NCBI RefSeq assembly: GCF_905171765.1
Contig: NC_053389.1
Span: forward strand, 784,182,772 to 784,246,771
Length of the DNA stretch: 64,000 bases
Reading direction: 5' to 3'
Origin: Bufo bufo
Taxonomy: Eukaryota > Chordata > Amphibia > Anura > Bufonidae
The translations under genes were made by a program, and so were the position numbers. How positions within the stretch are numbered: the first letter of the stretch is position 1; each line of letters starts with the position of its first letter. This document shows positions 53,177-63,576 of the stretch, one piece after another. The notes beneath the pieces are model-generated. The model did not search any database, was not told the DNA's origin, and worked only from the letters and a program-made list of their open reading frames with translations.

Positions 53177-54010
53177 TAGTAACTTGGGGATTAAACGTCT
53201 TTTTCTTGTTTTTACCTTGACGCTGCAAGAACGGACAACTATTCACAAAATGTCCCTTCTTTCCACAACAAAAACAGACCCCCTTCATATGATCAAAGCT
53301 CTTACCAGCAGTCCCAGGAGTAGCTCCCCCTAGCTGCATAGGCTCATCACAAGGCGTAAACTCGAGAGTCTCTCCACCCAAAGTATCAGAGGGAGCCGCC
53401 ATCACATATGATAGTACCTCCTGAAAATGAGGGACTTTAGATCTCTCTCTCAGACGTCTATCTATACGTACAGCAAGTGACATGGCTGCCTCCAAAGACT
53501 CAGGATTCTCGTGAAAGGCCAACGCGTCTTTCAGCCTATAAGATAATCCCTGACAGAATTGACTACGCAGAGCTGAATCATTCCACTCTGTATCCGTAGC
53601 CCATCTCCTAAATTCAGAGCATTAGATCTCCGCAGACCGCTTTCCCTGCCGCAAGCCACACAACTTAGTCTCGGCCAGGGAAATCTGATCCGGGTCATCG
53701 TAAATCAAACCCAGAGCTCTGAAAAACTCGTCCACCGACCGGAGGGACTGTGATCCAGTCGGCAAAGAAAAGGCCCAAGCCTGGGCGTCTCCTTTAAGCA
53801 GCGATATGATACCCACTCTTTGACTCTCATCGCCAGAAGAGCGAGGACGCAGCTTAAAATATAATTAACATGACTCCCTAAATAGGGTGAAATTATCACT
53901 GCCCCTGGAAAACCTGTCTGGGAGATCAACCTTAGGTTCAGGGCAGGCCTGATTCCCACAGTCGGAACCAGCTGTCAGAGGTCTCAGGATCTGTGCGATG
54001 GTATTGCGGA
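53127..54010 (-). pseudogene. gag: Chromovirus 2 gag, nearly complete
   Basis: On the minus strand PEPKVDLPDRFSRGSDNFTL (about 53940) opens the Gag fold. GDAQAWAFSLPTGSQSLRSV and ALGLIYDDPDQISLAETKL follow. After a stop near 53620 comes SLEAAMSLAVRIDRRLRER, with an intact CX2CX4HX4C zinc knuckle, [14 protein letters not shown], near 53280-53240. One stop (at about 53620) and one small frame change (about 53525) are the main lesions. The 5' start near 54010 is in other frames. Confidence 0.82.
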
Positions 54011-54106
54011 GGTCAGCTACCTCCAAAGACAACCCCTGTAGTTATCCGACCAGTACAGGGATTGGATCAATTGCCGCACTGATACAAACAAAATTGTGGT
54101 GTATAA

Positions 54107-54690
54107 TATCACGACGAGGTGTGGGAGGGAACACCACACCAAACACAAAAGGAAGGGGGAGGTATCTGGCCTAGAAGCTACAGAGAGGAAAAGGGTCACC
54201 ACCTAATAAATCCTAACCCTAGCCCTGACTGCTAACTGAATGAACGGAGTTCAGTGATAGTATCGTTCATTCACTGGAACCTAAAGCCTGTCTACCATGT
54301 AATGCCCTGAGGTAGTGATGGGGCCCAAAGATGACCCGTTCCTTAAGCTGAAGGAACAGTTGTCTTGACTCAGACCAGATACCAGGAGGCAGGGAAACAA
54401 CACAAAACATATAACAAAGGAATGAGGCACTTAACTCCTGAAGTAGAAGAAAGAGCAGGAACACCAGAGGAGACAACACACACCAGCTCTTCCACTTGCA
54501 AATGAAGCTATACACCACAAGGAATGAAGGGAGTAGCCAGACTTAAATAGTAATGACCACTATGCTGCACCTGACTAGAGGTGTGGTCATTACCATCAAC
54601 AACAAAGTGAAATTAAAAGAGGCTGTCAGATGACATCACGTGCAGACAGCCTCTCCGACCTTAACACCTAGCCTGGGAGTGACCGTGACA
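54107..54690 (-). repeat. 5' LTR of chromovirus 2
   Basis: It aligns with 50748-51320. The minus-strand 3' end is mutated (plus strand TATCACG instead of TGTCACG). Confidence 0.9.
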
Positions 54691-54695
54691 TAACC

Positions 54696-55520
54696 TGTCT
54701 ACCAGAGCAAATCCCCACACTCCACATTGGGAGTATGATTGCCCTGTCAACCTTATTCCCGGAGCTAGATTGCCCAAGTCTCGGTTGTATAATCTTTCTG
54801 AACCCAAAAGAGTAGCCAAGCGAGAATATATCACCGAGAGCTTGGCTAGAGGTCATATTAGACCATCCAAATCACCATTGAATGCAGGGTTCTTCTTTGT
54901 AAAAAAGGACGGTACCCTTAGGCCATGTTTGGACTTACGTTAGCTTAATCGCATTACTGTCCGTGATCCCTATCCCCTTCCTTTGATCCCAGATTTGTTC
55001 AATCAGATTGTCGTGCCAAGGTGTTCTCTAAGTTGGATTTGAGGGTGTATATAATCTGGTAAGGATCAAGGAGGAGGAGGAATGGAAGACGGCCTTTAAT
55101 ACCCCTGAAGGTCATTTTGAGAATTTGGTCATGCCTTTTGGGTTGACCAATGCTCCTGCTGTTTTTCAACATTTCATCAATCACATCTTTCATCATCTGG
55201 TAGGCAGATTTGTGGTGGTATATCTGGATGACATTTTAGTTTATTCCCCCGACATGGAGAAGCATCAGGATCACATGAGACAGGTCTTACAGATCCTAAG
55301 AGAGAATAAATTGTACGCTAAGATGGAGAAGTGTGTATTTGCGGTTCCAGAAGTGCAATTCCTGGGTTACCTACTCTTATCTTCGGGTTTTCGTATGGAT
55401 CTGGAAAAAAGTCTGTGCTGTGTTGGACTGGGATCGACCCGAAAATCTGAAAGCACTCGATTTTTGGGGTTTACCAACTTCTACCGTAAATTTATCTTGA
55501 ATTACTCGACTGTTGTTAAA
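54696..55520 (+). pseudogene. pol: Chromovirus 1 reverse transcriptase, broken
   Basis: It resumes after chromovirus 2 with [20 protein letters not shown], then [16 protein letters not shown] and a TAG stop (about 54943). A damaged stretch follows. The frame 55125-55526 has MPFGLTNAPAVFQHFINHIF and the catalytic YLDD box at 55221-55232. ENKLYAKMEKCVF and VQFLGYLLLSSGF (thumb) come next. Small deletions near 55010-55040 and 55400 shift the frame. Confidence 0.85.
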
Positions 55521-55531
55521 CCATAACAGAT

Positions 55532-55915
55532 ATGACGAAGAATGGTGCAGATTACTCAGTCTGGTCTGATGAGGCATTACAAGCCTTTTCAGCTTTGAAG
55601 GAATGTTTTGCTTCTGCTCCTATACTGGTGCAGCCTGATGTGTCACAGCCATTCATTGTGGAAGTTAAAGCATCCGAGGTAGGGGTTGCAGCAGTCTTGT
55701 CGCAGGGTCCTTCTCTTAGCAAATGGCGTCCATGTGCTTTTTTCTCTAAAAAAATCTCTCTACTGCTGAAAGAAATTATGATGTAGGTAATAGAAAGTTG
55801 CTAGCCATTAAGTTGGCTTTTGAGGAATGGCGTCATTGGGAGCGATTCATCCCTTTACAGTAATTACTGATCACAAAAATCTGGCTATCTTAAGAGCGTC
55901 AAAGCGGAAGCTTTG
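55532..55915 (+). pseudogene. pol: Chromovirus 1 RNase H, broken
   Basis: WSDEALQAFSALKECFASAP leads to PFIVEVKASEVGVAAVLSQG. The first catalytic Asp (present in chromovirus 2 as VEVDAS) reads Lys here. After a frameshift, ITDHKNLAIL (about 55865) is the last RNase H motif. A G-run at 55928-55947 follows. Confidence 0.8.
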
Positions 55916-55974
55916 TAGCGTAGCTTTCCCGGGGAGGGGGGGGGGGGGTGATTTGGAGGATCCTGGCCCGATAT

Positions 55975-57080
55975 TAGCTGATGGGGTGGTTGTATCCGCC
56001 CTTTATCCTGAACTTGAGGCAGAGGTGGTGGAGGCCCAGGGAGATGCACCTGATTCTTGTCCTCCAGGGAAGTTGTTTGTTCCTTCAGGAACATCACAGT
56101 ACTGTTCTTACGGGACACCTTGGGAGCAGATCCACAGTTGATCTCATTTCCCAGAGATTCTGGTGGCCAGGATTGCGTAAATGTGTTGAGGGCTATGTGT
56201 CAGCTTGTGAGACTTGTGCGCGTGCCAAGGTGACGCATACTCGGTCTTCAGGATCTTTTCTTCCCTTGTCTATTCCGTCCCGACCGTGGACTCATTTGTC
56301 CATGGACTTTGTCACAGATTTGCCAAATTCCTCAGGGAAAATTGTGATTCTGGTGGTGGTTGATTGCTTCAGCAGATGTTGCACTTTATAGCATTATCAG
56401 GTCTACCTAATGGTAAAACTCTCTCACAAGTGTTTGTCAATATCATCGTGAAACTACACGTTATCCCCTCTGATGTGGTGTCTGATAGAGTGACTCAGTT
56501 TGTTTCCAGATTCTGGAAGGCATTCTGTACTCGCCTGGGGGTACAATTGTCCTTCGCTTCTGCCTAACATCCTTAGTCGAACAAACAGACTGAGCGCACT
56601 AACCAGAATCTGCAGACTTATTTGAGATGTTTTTTTCTCTGAGAATCAGGAGGAGTGGTCTTCATTTTTGTCGTTGGCTGAGTTTGCCATAAATAACTGT
56701 AGGCAGAAGTCCACTGATAAGTCACCGTTTTTCGGAGCATATGGGTTCCATCCGCAGTTTGGCACATTTTCTGGTACTGAGACTTTTTCTCTTTGTTGTC
56801 TTCTATTTGGTGGAAAATTCAAAACAATAAAAAAAAATTATTGGCAAAAAGTATAAATGTATGACTGACAAGAATCGAATGAGTGGTCCGGACCTGAGAG
56901 TGGGTGATTCTTTGTGGCTGTCCACAAGAAACCTTAAGTTGAAGGTACCTTCTTGGAAGTTGGGGCCAAGGTTTATTGGGCCATATAAGATCTCTTCCAT
57001 TATTAATCCGGTTGCTTTTCATCTTGAATTTCCGCAGGCTTTAAAAATGTATAATATTTTTCACAAATCATTACTGAAAA
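55975..57080 (+). pseudogene. pol: Chromovirus 1 integrase, broken
   Basis: The zinc module has HHSTVLTGHLGS and CETCARAKVTH. The first Asp is in LSMDFVTDLPN (56295) and the second in VVSDRVTQFVSRFWKAF (about 56480). The third region is over stops (NKQTERTNQNLQ, about 56580). The C-terminal part, SGPDLRVGDSLWLSTRNLKL and WKLGPRFIGPYKI (56880-56990), is open. Frame changes at about 56360, 56570 and 56640 inactivate it. DD37E copy 3 is inserted directly after the FHKSLLK words. Confidence 0.85.
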
Positions 57081-57082
57081 TA

Positions 57083-58639
57083 CACTGCGTGCAGAATTAT
57101 TAGGCAAATATTTTGACCACATCATCCTCTTTATGCATGTTGTCTTACTCCAAGCTGTATAGGCTCGAAAGCCTACTACCAATTAAGCATATTAGGTGAT
57201 GTGCATCTCTGTAATGAGAAGGGGTGTGGTCTAATGACATCTACACCCTATATTAGGTGTGCATAATTATTAGGCAACTTCCTTTCCTTTGGCAAAATGG
57301 GTCAAAAGAAGGACTTGACAGGCTCAGAAAAGTCAAAAATAGTGAGATATCTTGCAGAGGGATGCAGCACTCCTAAAATTGCAAAGCTTCTGAAGCGTGA
57401 TCATCAAACAATCAAGCGTTTCATTCAAAATAGTCAACAGGGTCGCAAGAAGCGTGTGGAAAAACCAAGGCGCAAAATAACTGCCCATGAACTGAGAAAA
57501 GTCAAGCGTGCAGCTGCCAAGATGCCACTTGCCACCAGTTTGGCCATATTTCAGAGCTGCAACATCACTGGAGTGCCCAAAAGCACAAGGTGTGCAATAC
57601 TCAGAGACATGGCCAAGGTAAGAAAGGCTGAAAGACGACCACCACTGAACAAGACACACAAGCTGAAACGTCAAGACTGGGCCAAGAAATATCTCAAGAC
57701 TGATTTTTCTAAGGTTTTATGGACTGATGAAATGAGTGAGTCTTGATGGGCCAGATGGATGGGCCCGTGGCTGGATTGGTAAAGGGCAGAGATCTCCAGT
57801 CCGACTCAGACGCCAGCAAGGTGGAGGTGGAGTACTGGTTTGGGCTGGAATCATCAAAGATGAGCTTGTGGGGCCTTTTCGGGTTGAGGATGGAGTCAAG
57901 CTCAACTCCCAGTCCTACTGCCAGTTTCTGGAAGACACCTTCTTCAAGCACAGGTACAGGAAGAAGTCTGCATCCTTCAAGAAAAACATGATTTTCATGC
58001 AGGACAATGCTCCATCACACGCGTCCAAGTACTCCACAGCGTGGCTGGCAAGAAAGGGTATAAAAGAAGAAAATCTAATGACATGGCCTCCTTGTTCACC
58101 TGATCTGAACCCCATTGAGAACCTGTGGTCCATCATCAAATGTGAGATTTACAAGGAGGGAAAACAGTACACCTCTTTGAACAGTGTCTGGGAGGCTGTG
58201 GTTGCTGCTGCACGCAATGTTGATGGTGAACAGATCAAAACACTGACAGAATCCATGGATGGCAGGCTTTTGAGTGTCCTTGCAAAGAAAGGTGGCTATA
58301 TTGGTCACTGATTTGTTTTTGTTTTGTTTTTGAATGTCAGAAATGTATATTTGTGAATGTTGAGATGTTATATTGGTTTCACTGGTAAAAATAAATAATT
58401 GAAATGGGTATATATTTGTTTTTTGTTAAGTTGCCTAATAATTATGCACAGTAATAGTCACCTGCACACACAGATATCCCCCTAAAATAGCTAAAACTAA
58501 AAACAAACTAAAAACTACTTCAAAAAATATTCAGCTTTGATATTAATGAGTTTTTTGGGTTCATTGAGAACATGGTTGTTGTTCAATAATAAAATTAATC
58601 CTCAAAAATACAACTTGCCTAATAATTCTGCACTCCCTG
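57083..58639 (+). mobile_element. Tc1-like DD37E transposon, copy 3, complete ends
   Basis: It starts CACTGCGTGCAGAATTATTA and ends AATTCTGCACTCCCTG, flanked by TA (57081-57082, 58640-58641). It is oriented opposite to copies 1 and 2 and inserted between the integrase and chromodomain of chromovirus 1. At 1557 bp it is the same length class as copy 2. Confidence 0.95.
57297..58311 (+). pseudogene. DD37E transposase with a two-base deletion (copy 3)
   Basis: The frame from MGQKKDLTGSEKSK is open to the first catalytic Asp (VLWTDEM). There, ATGAGTGAGTC replaces the ATGAGAGTGAGTC seen in copies 1 and 2, a 2-bp loss at about 57735 that leads to an early stop at 57744. The remainder (57736-58311) is open in the other frame, with FMQDNAPSH and PDLNPIENLW at 37-residue spacing. 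It is otherwise nearly identical to copy 2. One lesion separates it from a complete gene. Confidence 0.92.
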
Positions 58640-58641
58640 TA

Positions 58642-58886
58642 TATGTCGAACCTGCTGAACCGTCCTCCTTACCTCCGTCTCCGGTCTTGGTAGATGGTAA
58701 TCTTGAATTTCAGATTGCCAGGATAGTAAACTCACGATTTCTCAGTCGATCTCTTCAGTTTCTCGTGCACTGGAAAGGTTATGGTCCAGAGGAAAGAATG
58801 TGGATTCCTGCGACCGATATTAAAGCCAGTCGCCTTGTAAAGTCGGACCTGGGTGTCCAGAGGTCACCCGTAGAGGGGGTAGGTAT
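58642..58886 (+). pseudogene. pol: Chromovirus 1 chromodomain (end of pol)
   Basis: It continues after the DD37E element with VEPAEPSSLPPSPVLVDGNL, then FQIARIVNSRFLSRSLQFLV and HWKGYGPEERMWIPATDI. This is the chromodomain core with its aromatic residues (F, W, W). The frame is open to the LTR. Because the element hit exactly between FHKSLLK and VEP, the two integrase ends can be placed side by side. Confidence 0.85.
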
Positions 58887-59549
58887 TGTCACGGTCCCTC
58901 CCATGACACAGGTGAGAAGATTGGAGAGACTGGCGGCACTTGAGGGTATCTGACAGTCAGTTTTTTCCTTTCAGTGTTGTGTTTGGTAATGACCACATCT
59001 CTTGTTAGGTGCTGCTTGTAGTCATTACTGAGGCCCTAATTAGTTATTACTCTCATTGCTTACCATGTGGTTGATATTTCCTCCTGGAGTTGGTTGAGCT
59101 GGTGTGTTGTTCCTTTGGTTTTCCTGCTCCTCCATTCTGCTTTAAGCTAAGTGCATTTTGTCTTGCATTTTGTTGTTCGCTTGTGTGTGTTGTTGTCTAG
59201 GCCTCAGGGAGATGATGGTTCCTTCATCTGGGAAGGAACCAGTAGTCTTATTCCCTGCCACCATTTCTAGGGCCTTCCAGGGTCTTCAGGGCCTAGGTTC
59301 CGGTGTATGAGTATTTCCACCTTCAGGGTCTACTCATACTGGCAGGAGTCAGGGAGAGGTCTAGGGATTCCTAGGAGGTCACAATCCCTCTTTCTTAGCT
59401 TGGAGGCCTAGACTCCGGTCTATTCCTTCTGTGTGTCATTTGGTGTTATCCCCTCCCCATTACCCGCGACAACGTTAATTGCTTGATTTTCTATTTATTT
59501 TTTCCCATTCCCCTTGAATAAAAGTTTATAATTTAAGCTATATGTGCCA
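58887..59549 (+). repeat. 3' LTR of chromovirus 1
   Basis: TGTCACGGTCCCTCCCATGA ... ATATGTGCCA, preceded by the purine tract TAGAGGGGGTAGG. It has CTTGAATAAAAG near the end. Confidence 0.92.
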
Positions 59550-59710
59550 CAAAATGGTGCCATGGACATATAAAACTAGCCCCACGAAAAACAAGCCCAC
59601 CTACTGCTACAGCGACTGAAAAATACAAAAAGTTACGGCTTTTGGAGTGCAACAAAGAAAAAGTTTCTTTGTCCTAAATGCCCAATATAGGCCAGTCCTA
59701 AAAGGGTTAA
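59550..59710. repeat. Dispersed repeat, right part (split by chromovirus 1)
   Basis: AAAAAGTTACGGCTTTTGGA, GAAAAAGTTTCTTTGTCCT and CCTAAAAGGGTTAA resemble the continuation of 47060-47708. Confidence 0.4.
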
Positions 59711-61171
59711 AGAGCCTTGAAACATGACCCATTTTATCAGTCAACAAAACCATCTGAAAACAACAGTATCTTGAGAGGAAGTCAGAAAACTCCCTCTCAT
59801 CCAGCAAGTTTCTTCTGTTGTCAGGCGGCTTTGCTCCCATTCAGAAATGAATCCTTGTCTTGTTAACACAGGAAGGACATTTGGTGTCTGAAGGGACACA
59901 GTCTTGTGTAGTCATTGTAAGAGTACGACAACAGGGTGCGACCATGTATATTAACCGACTGGAACTAAATTGTTGATTTAGTGCTTGTGGTGATCCAGAT
60001 ATCAAAATATCAGATACTGTTAGGAGTAGGCAACCCCTCCCTTTACATTCCAGGATTGGGTCATAACCTTGTCCATGTCCTTTCCAAAGCCAGGCCAGAA
60101 GATTGTAGCCATAAAATCAGAAAGATGGAACAACTTCATAGAGACCAGAAACTCCTATCATAAAATCTGAAGATGTCATATATTGGCTTTATACAGACCA
60201 GAACAGTTAGAGGGTCAGGAAAAGGCTAGTGTCCTTCAGGCCGAGGTCACACATGAAACTCCTATCTTGCAATATACATAAAAGAAATGCGTGTCCTAAT
60301 CTATATGTGGTCCACATGCTTCCTCCTGAGAACTCAGGCCATGTATACGCTTCCATGGTATCAAAATCAAATCGATCCCAGCTCGGTAATAGGGAGCAAT
60401 TAGATAACTCTAGCCATCCTGCCATTACCTCCGCCATGTTTGGTATGCACGTGTGTGGGACATTAGGACAGAGTGGATAGACGTAATATTAAATTGCTAG
60501 GATGAGTACCCGAAAAGATATTTAAATGCAAATATTTTGAGGCAGACTTGGTTTACAGCAAGTGGTCCTAAAAGGTCATTACCACACTCATTGTTTGCCT
60601 CTTACATCATTGGTGGGTGGGTGGGTGGGGGTGTTATGGGGGAATCTACAGAACCTTTTTAACACATGTATGGAGAAAAGCAAACTATCATTTCTTGGGG
60701 GATCATTAGCTTGATGGACTGACCAATATTTCTGCTTCCCCAGTTAACCGGACTTAACCATTGCGTAACGTATGTTTTTATCCCCTTTATTTTATAAACT
60801 GTTATTTTGCACTGTATGCATATGTCTGTATATTTTATGTGGTATTTTCTATGATAACCCCATTGTTTGTATGCACTGTCCTTTTTTGATATTAAAGCTT
60901 CACTTTAATAAGAGCCTTGTTGTGTTCTAACGATTCCACGACCTTAGAAGAAGCGTTACCTAGATTGATTTATTAACCTGTGAATGCTAGCAGTTGTAGT
61001 GTGTACTTAGGTGTTATTTAATGTAAGGTGTCTCGTCAGCCTGATATGACGAGTGGTGGCAGTTAAGATTGATTAGTTTTGGTTGACGGAGTGCTGACAG
61101 AGGGAGGTCCAGCGTGACCCTGCAGGCTCCCATCCTGAATTTAAGTCCCTGATCCTGACAGTGCTCATTGT
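59711..61171. other. Intron 2 stretch without a recognised gene
   Basis: It contains a GGGT microsatellite at 60612-60632 and AT-rich sequence with an ATTAAA-like signal near 60890. No coding features or clear element ends. Confidence 0.35.
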
Positions 61172-61175
61172 TTAA

Positions 61176-61573
61176 AGGGCATCTGTCAGCAGATTTGTAC
61201 CTATGACACTGGCTGACCTGTTACATGTGCGCTTGGCAGCTGAGGGCATCTGTGTTGGTCCCATGTTCATATGTGAATGCATAGCTGCCGAAAATGAAGT
61301 TTTAATTTATGCAAATGAGCCTCTAGGAGCAACGGGGGCGTTGTCATTACACCTAGAGGCTCTACTCTCTCAGCCTTTGCCACGCCCTCTCCATTTTAAA
61401 TTGACAAGGTCAGGCAATGAGAACATCATCATGCCTAGCCCAATCAAAATGGAGAAGCCGCAGCAATTGTAGTGAAAGCAGAGCCTCTAGGAGTAATGGC
61501 AACGCCCCCGTATTTGCATATACAAAACCATCATTTTTCTCAGCAATGAACGTGGGACCAGCACAGATGCTCT
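61176..61573. mobile_element. Palindromic TTAA-target MITE
   Basis: AGGGCATCTGTCAGCAG and the inverse CAGATGCTCT are flanked by TTAA (61172-61175, 61574-61577). The inner arms share GCCTCTAGGAG, GGGGGCGTTG and GGTCCCATGTTCAT words in inverse order. The left side carries a duplication of the end (GAGGGCATCTGTGTTGGTCC, about 61242), so the left arm is longer. Confidence 0.82.
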
Positions 61574-61577
61574 TTAA

Positions 61578-62000
61578 GGGTTTTTCAATACGTAGACATT
61601 TATGGCCTTTACTCAGGAAGGATAGGTCAATGATATTCAGATTGGTGGGGGTCCGACTCTCAGCACCCCCACCAATCAGCAGTTGTGGGCAGTTGATGGC
61701 ACCAGAAACTACACAGTGGATAGAAGGCACTGTCCACTGTATAGTTTCCGTCGCTGGCATACTGCGGGTCAACTCCAATTCACTTGAATGAGATCTGAGC
61801 TGCAGGACCAGGCACGGCCACTACACAGTGGATGGAACCTTGTGCTTCCGGCTCCGTCCACTGTGTAGTGTGAGAAGGCACCGGCGCTCACAGTAGCGTT
61901 ACGCTCTTTTTGCAGCTTTTCTTAGGCCGTGTGACATCACGTTCATCAGTCACATGACCTAGTCACAACTCGGCTCCACTGAAGTAAACGGGGCTGAGCT
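61578..62000. repeat. Dispersed repeat with inverted GTGGATAG/CCGTCCACTG words
   Basis: GGTGGGGGTCCGACTCTCAG followed by CCACCAATCAGC, and paired CTACACAGTGGA / TCCACTGTGTAG blocks. It shares the GGGGGTCCGAC phrase with the MITE at 48346-48772. The ends are not defined. Confidence 0.45.
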
Positions 62001-62171
62001 GTGATACCAAGCATAGCCACTGCCCACCAGATACTGATGACATTATTTGCAGTCCCACCTTCATGATAATTTACCACTAACGGGAGAGAAACATTTTTGA
62101 AGCATAAAGCCTAATGACTGTCAGGAGCCACAAGTATGACGATATTTTATTGAATTAATCTTTCCTCTTAG

Positions 62172-62234
62172 ATTTCACACCAGAAAGGAAAGAGTTGGCC
62201 AGCAAGGATGACATTCTCGGCCTGAACATCACTG
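62172..62234 (+). CDS. Host gene exon 3: extracellular stalk with glycosylation sites
   Basis: 63 nt between TTTCCTCTTAG and a donor GTAAGA, phase 1 at both ends. The junction codon with exon 2 makes Asn, creating an NFT sequon. The exon then reads FTPERKELASKDDILGLNIT, with a second sequon NIT. The residues are polar and charged, suitable for the outside stalk directly after the membrane span. It has exactly 21 codons, the typical size of one stalk-repeat exon in CD23-like lectins, by family knowledge. Confidence 0.7.
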
Positions 62235-63528
62235 GTAAGACGTCATGATGCCCTCTTTTAATAATGCAGTAGGTTATTTTCTTAAAGGGAATGTATTGCC
62301 TCAACTTTTTTATTAACTAAAATGATAAAACACAGAAAAGGCGGTATCTTACACTGCACAGAAGTGAAGCCCAAGAGGATGGTTTTGGGACATTGTGTGA
62401 CTTTATCAACACCGGGGGGTGGTGAGAGGGGCGGTGAGACACTAAAGGTGTATTTAGATGCACCAATAATGGCTCAGATTATCGGGAACGGTAATCTGGC
62501 TGATCATCTGGCGGTCTAAAAGAGCCGCTGATCACCCGATGAACGAGTGAAACACTCATCAGTTGATCCTATCGTTCATGCAGACACCACCTTATTACAG
62601 TATGGCTACATCATACCTCCTGTGTACACGGGAAAATGTGCTCCCGACCTTCAGACATTTTTACACTCACATAAAGATCCAGACACTTGCTTTTGCCAAT
62701 AGATTGCTGCCCTGTTTGTGATCATTCCTAAGAACACTTGTTTAGCCAGTCATCAGCCCAAGTAAAAACCCCACAAGACAAATAAGGGGAGATTTATCAA
62801 CCCCCTACACCAGACAACTGGCATAAAAAGTTGCAAACGCCATAAATTACAATTCCCTGGGCGCTTTCCAAACAGGGGGTGCGGTGTGGGCGGCGTCCCC
62901 TGCAGATATCTCATCACTTACGCCAGTTTTATAGCGTAAATGGTGACTGAAATCTACGGGTTGGCATATATTTCATTCTAGGTGCACAGATTGCTGGAGC
63001 ACGCGCTTCATTTATGATGAGGTGTGTACCTCTTAATAAATTAGGCTCATCTTCCGGCGCCGGATATCAAGACTAGTATAGAAAACAGCGGTTTTGATGT
63101 CCCTCATGGTTTGGTGCTAACATTTTGGCTCTTCTTTTTTACAATGAAAAAAAAAATAATGAAAATGAGTAAAATAAATGCATCATGTGGGCCTCAAACA
63201 ATCCATTGCACATGGTTGGATATGAACATGTGTATAATGTTGGAGAAAATAGACCAGATTTTTTGGCATGTCCTATTTACAGAAGGAGGATTGGGGGCGG
63301 GGGGGGGGGGGGTCAATCCATGAAACACTTCTAGAGACTAGAGAACATGGTGCACGAGACCGATGCTGAATTAGGACGGGACAGACTGTAGGATCGGGGA
63401 GGGTTGTTATACGGGCCAAACATCCAGTTTTCTAATGCCTATGTCTCACTTTAGGTCTCCAAAACAGAATGGTGGGTGGACGGTTTGAAATAACCACATT
63501 GTCTTGCTTTTTTTCCCTTGTCTTGCAG
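62235..63528. other. Intron 3 with dispersed repeats
   Basis: It contains a SINE- or MITE-like block at about 62785-63080 (GGGGAGATTTATCAACCCCC ... TAATAAATTAGGCTCATC) and a G-run at 63298-63312. No gene. Confidence 0.5.
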
Positions 63529-63576
63529 TTAGTTCATTGACAGAAAAGATGAAAGAAATAGAGCGCGCTGCAAAAA
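63529..63576 (+). CDS. Host gene exon 4: heptad stalk segment
   Basis: 48 nt from a strong acceptor (TTTTTTCCCTTGTCTTGCAG) to a donor AAAA|GTAAGA, phase 1 at both ends. It encodes VSSLTEKMKEIERAAK: hydrophobic residues at i, i+3/i+4 spacing (L, M, I, A), as in a coiled-coil. Reading through the donor stays open for another 50 codons but loses the heptad pattern, so splicing is favoured. The following exons, including any ligand-binding domain, are beyond the window. Confidence 0.65.

Larger units (their letters stand above)
50748..54690 (-). mobile_element. Ty3/Gypsy chromovirus 2, internally deleted, inserted in chromovirus 1
   Basis: LTRs at 50748-51320 and 54107-54690 are flanked by a perfect 5-bp TAACC duplication (50743-50747, 54691-54695). 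On the minus strand: gag, a remnant of protease fused to RNase H, integrase and chromodomain. The reverse transcriptase is missing. It is related to chromovirus 1 in gag and integrase, but its LTR sequence differs. Confidence 0.92.
47709..59549 (+). mobile_element. Ty3/Gypsy chromovirus 1, defective, with nested insertions
   Basis: LTRs at 47709-48789 (including a MITE) and 58887-59549 begin TGTCACGGTCCCTCCCATGA and end ATATGTGCCA. Between them lie gag, protease, reverse transcriptase, RNase H, integrase and a chromodomain, in the order typical of Ty3/Gypsy chromoviruses. Insertions: a MITE (48346-48772), an LTR fragment (50270-50742), chromovirus 2 (50748-54690) and DD37E copy 3 (57083-58639). 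I do not see a matching 5-bp target duplication around it (ACGTT and CAAAA). Confidence 0.9.
31419..63576 (+). other. Host gene: four exons of a putative type II transmembrane receptor, 3' part outside the window
   Basis: Exons at 31419-31473, 46952-47059, 62172-62234 and 63529-63576 all join in phase 1, with GT donors and AG acceptors preceded by pyrimidine tracts. The predicted product so far is about 91 residues: an inner tail (1-29), one membrane segment (about 30-51), two N-glycosylation sequons (NFT at 55, NIT at 73) and a heptad-like stalk. Short phase 1-1 stalk exons are known from group II C-type lectins (asialoglycoprotein receptor, CD23, CD209 relatives). The lectin domain itself is not in the window, so the family is inferred. 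Introns 1 and 2 are each about 15 kb and mostly transposons. Confidence 0.62.

Noticed and set aside
60631..61160. Possible solo LTR starting TGTTATGGGG and ending GATCCTGACA
   Set aside because: It has TG...CA ends and a polyadenylation-like signal, but no target duplication and no second copy in the window. Too weak to list.
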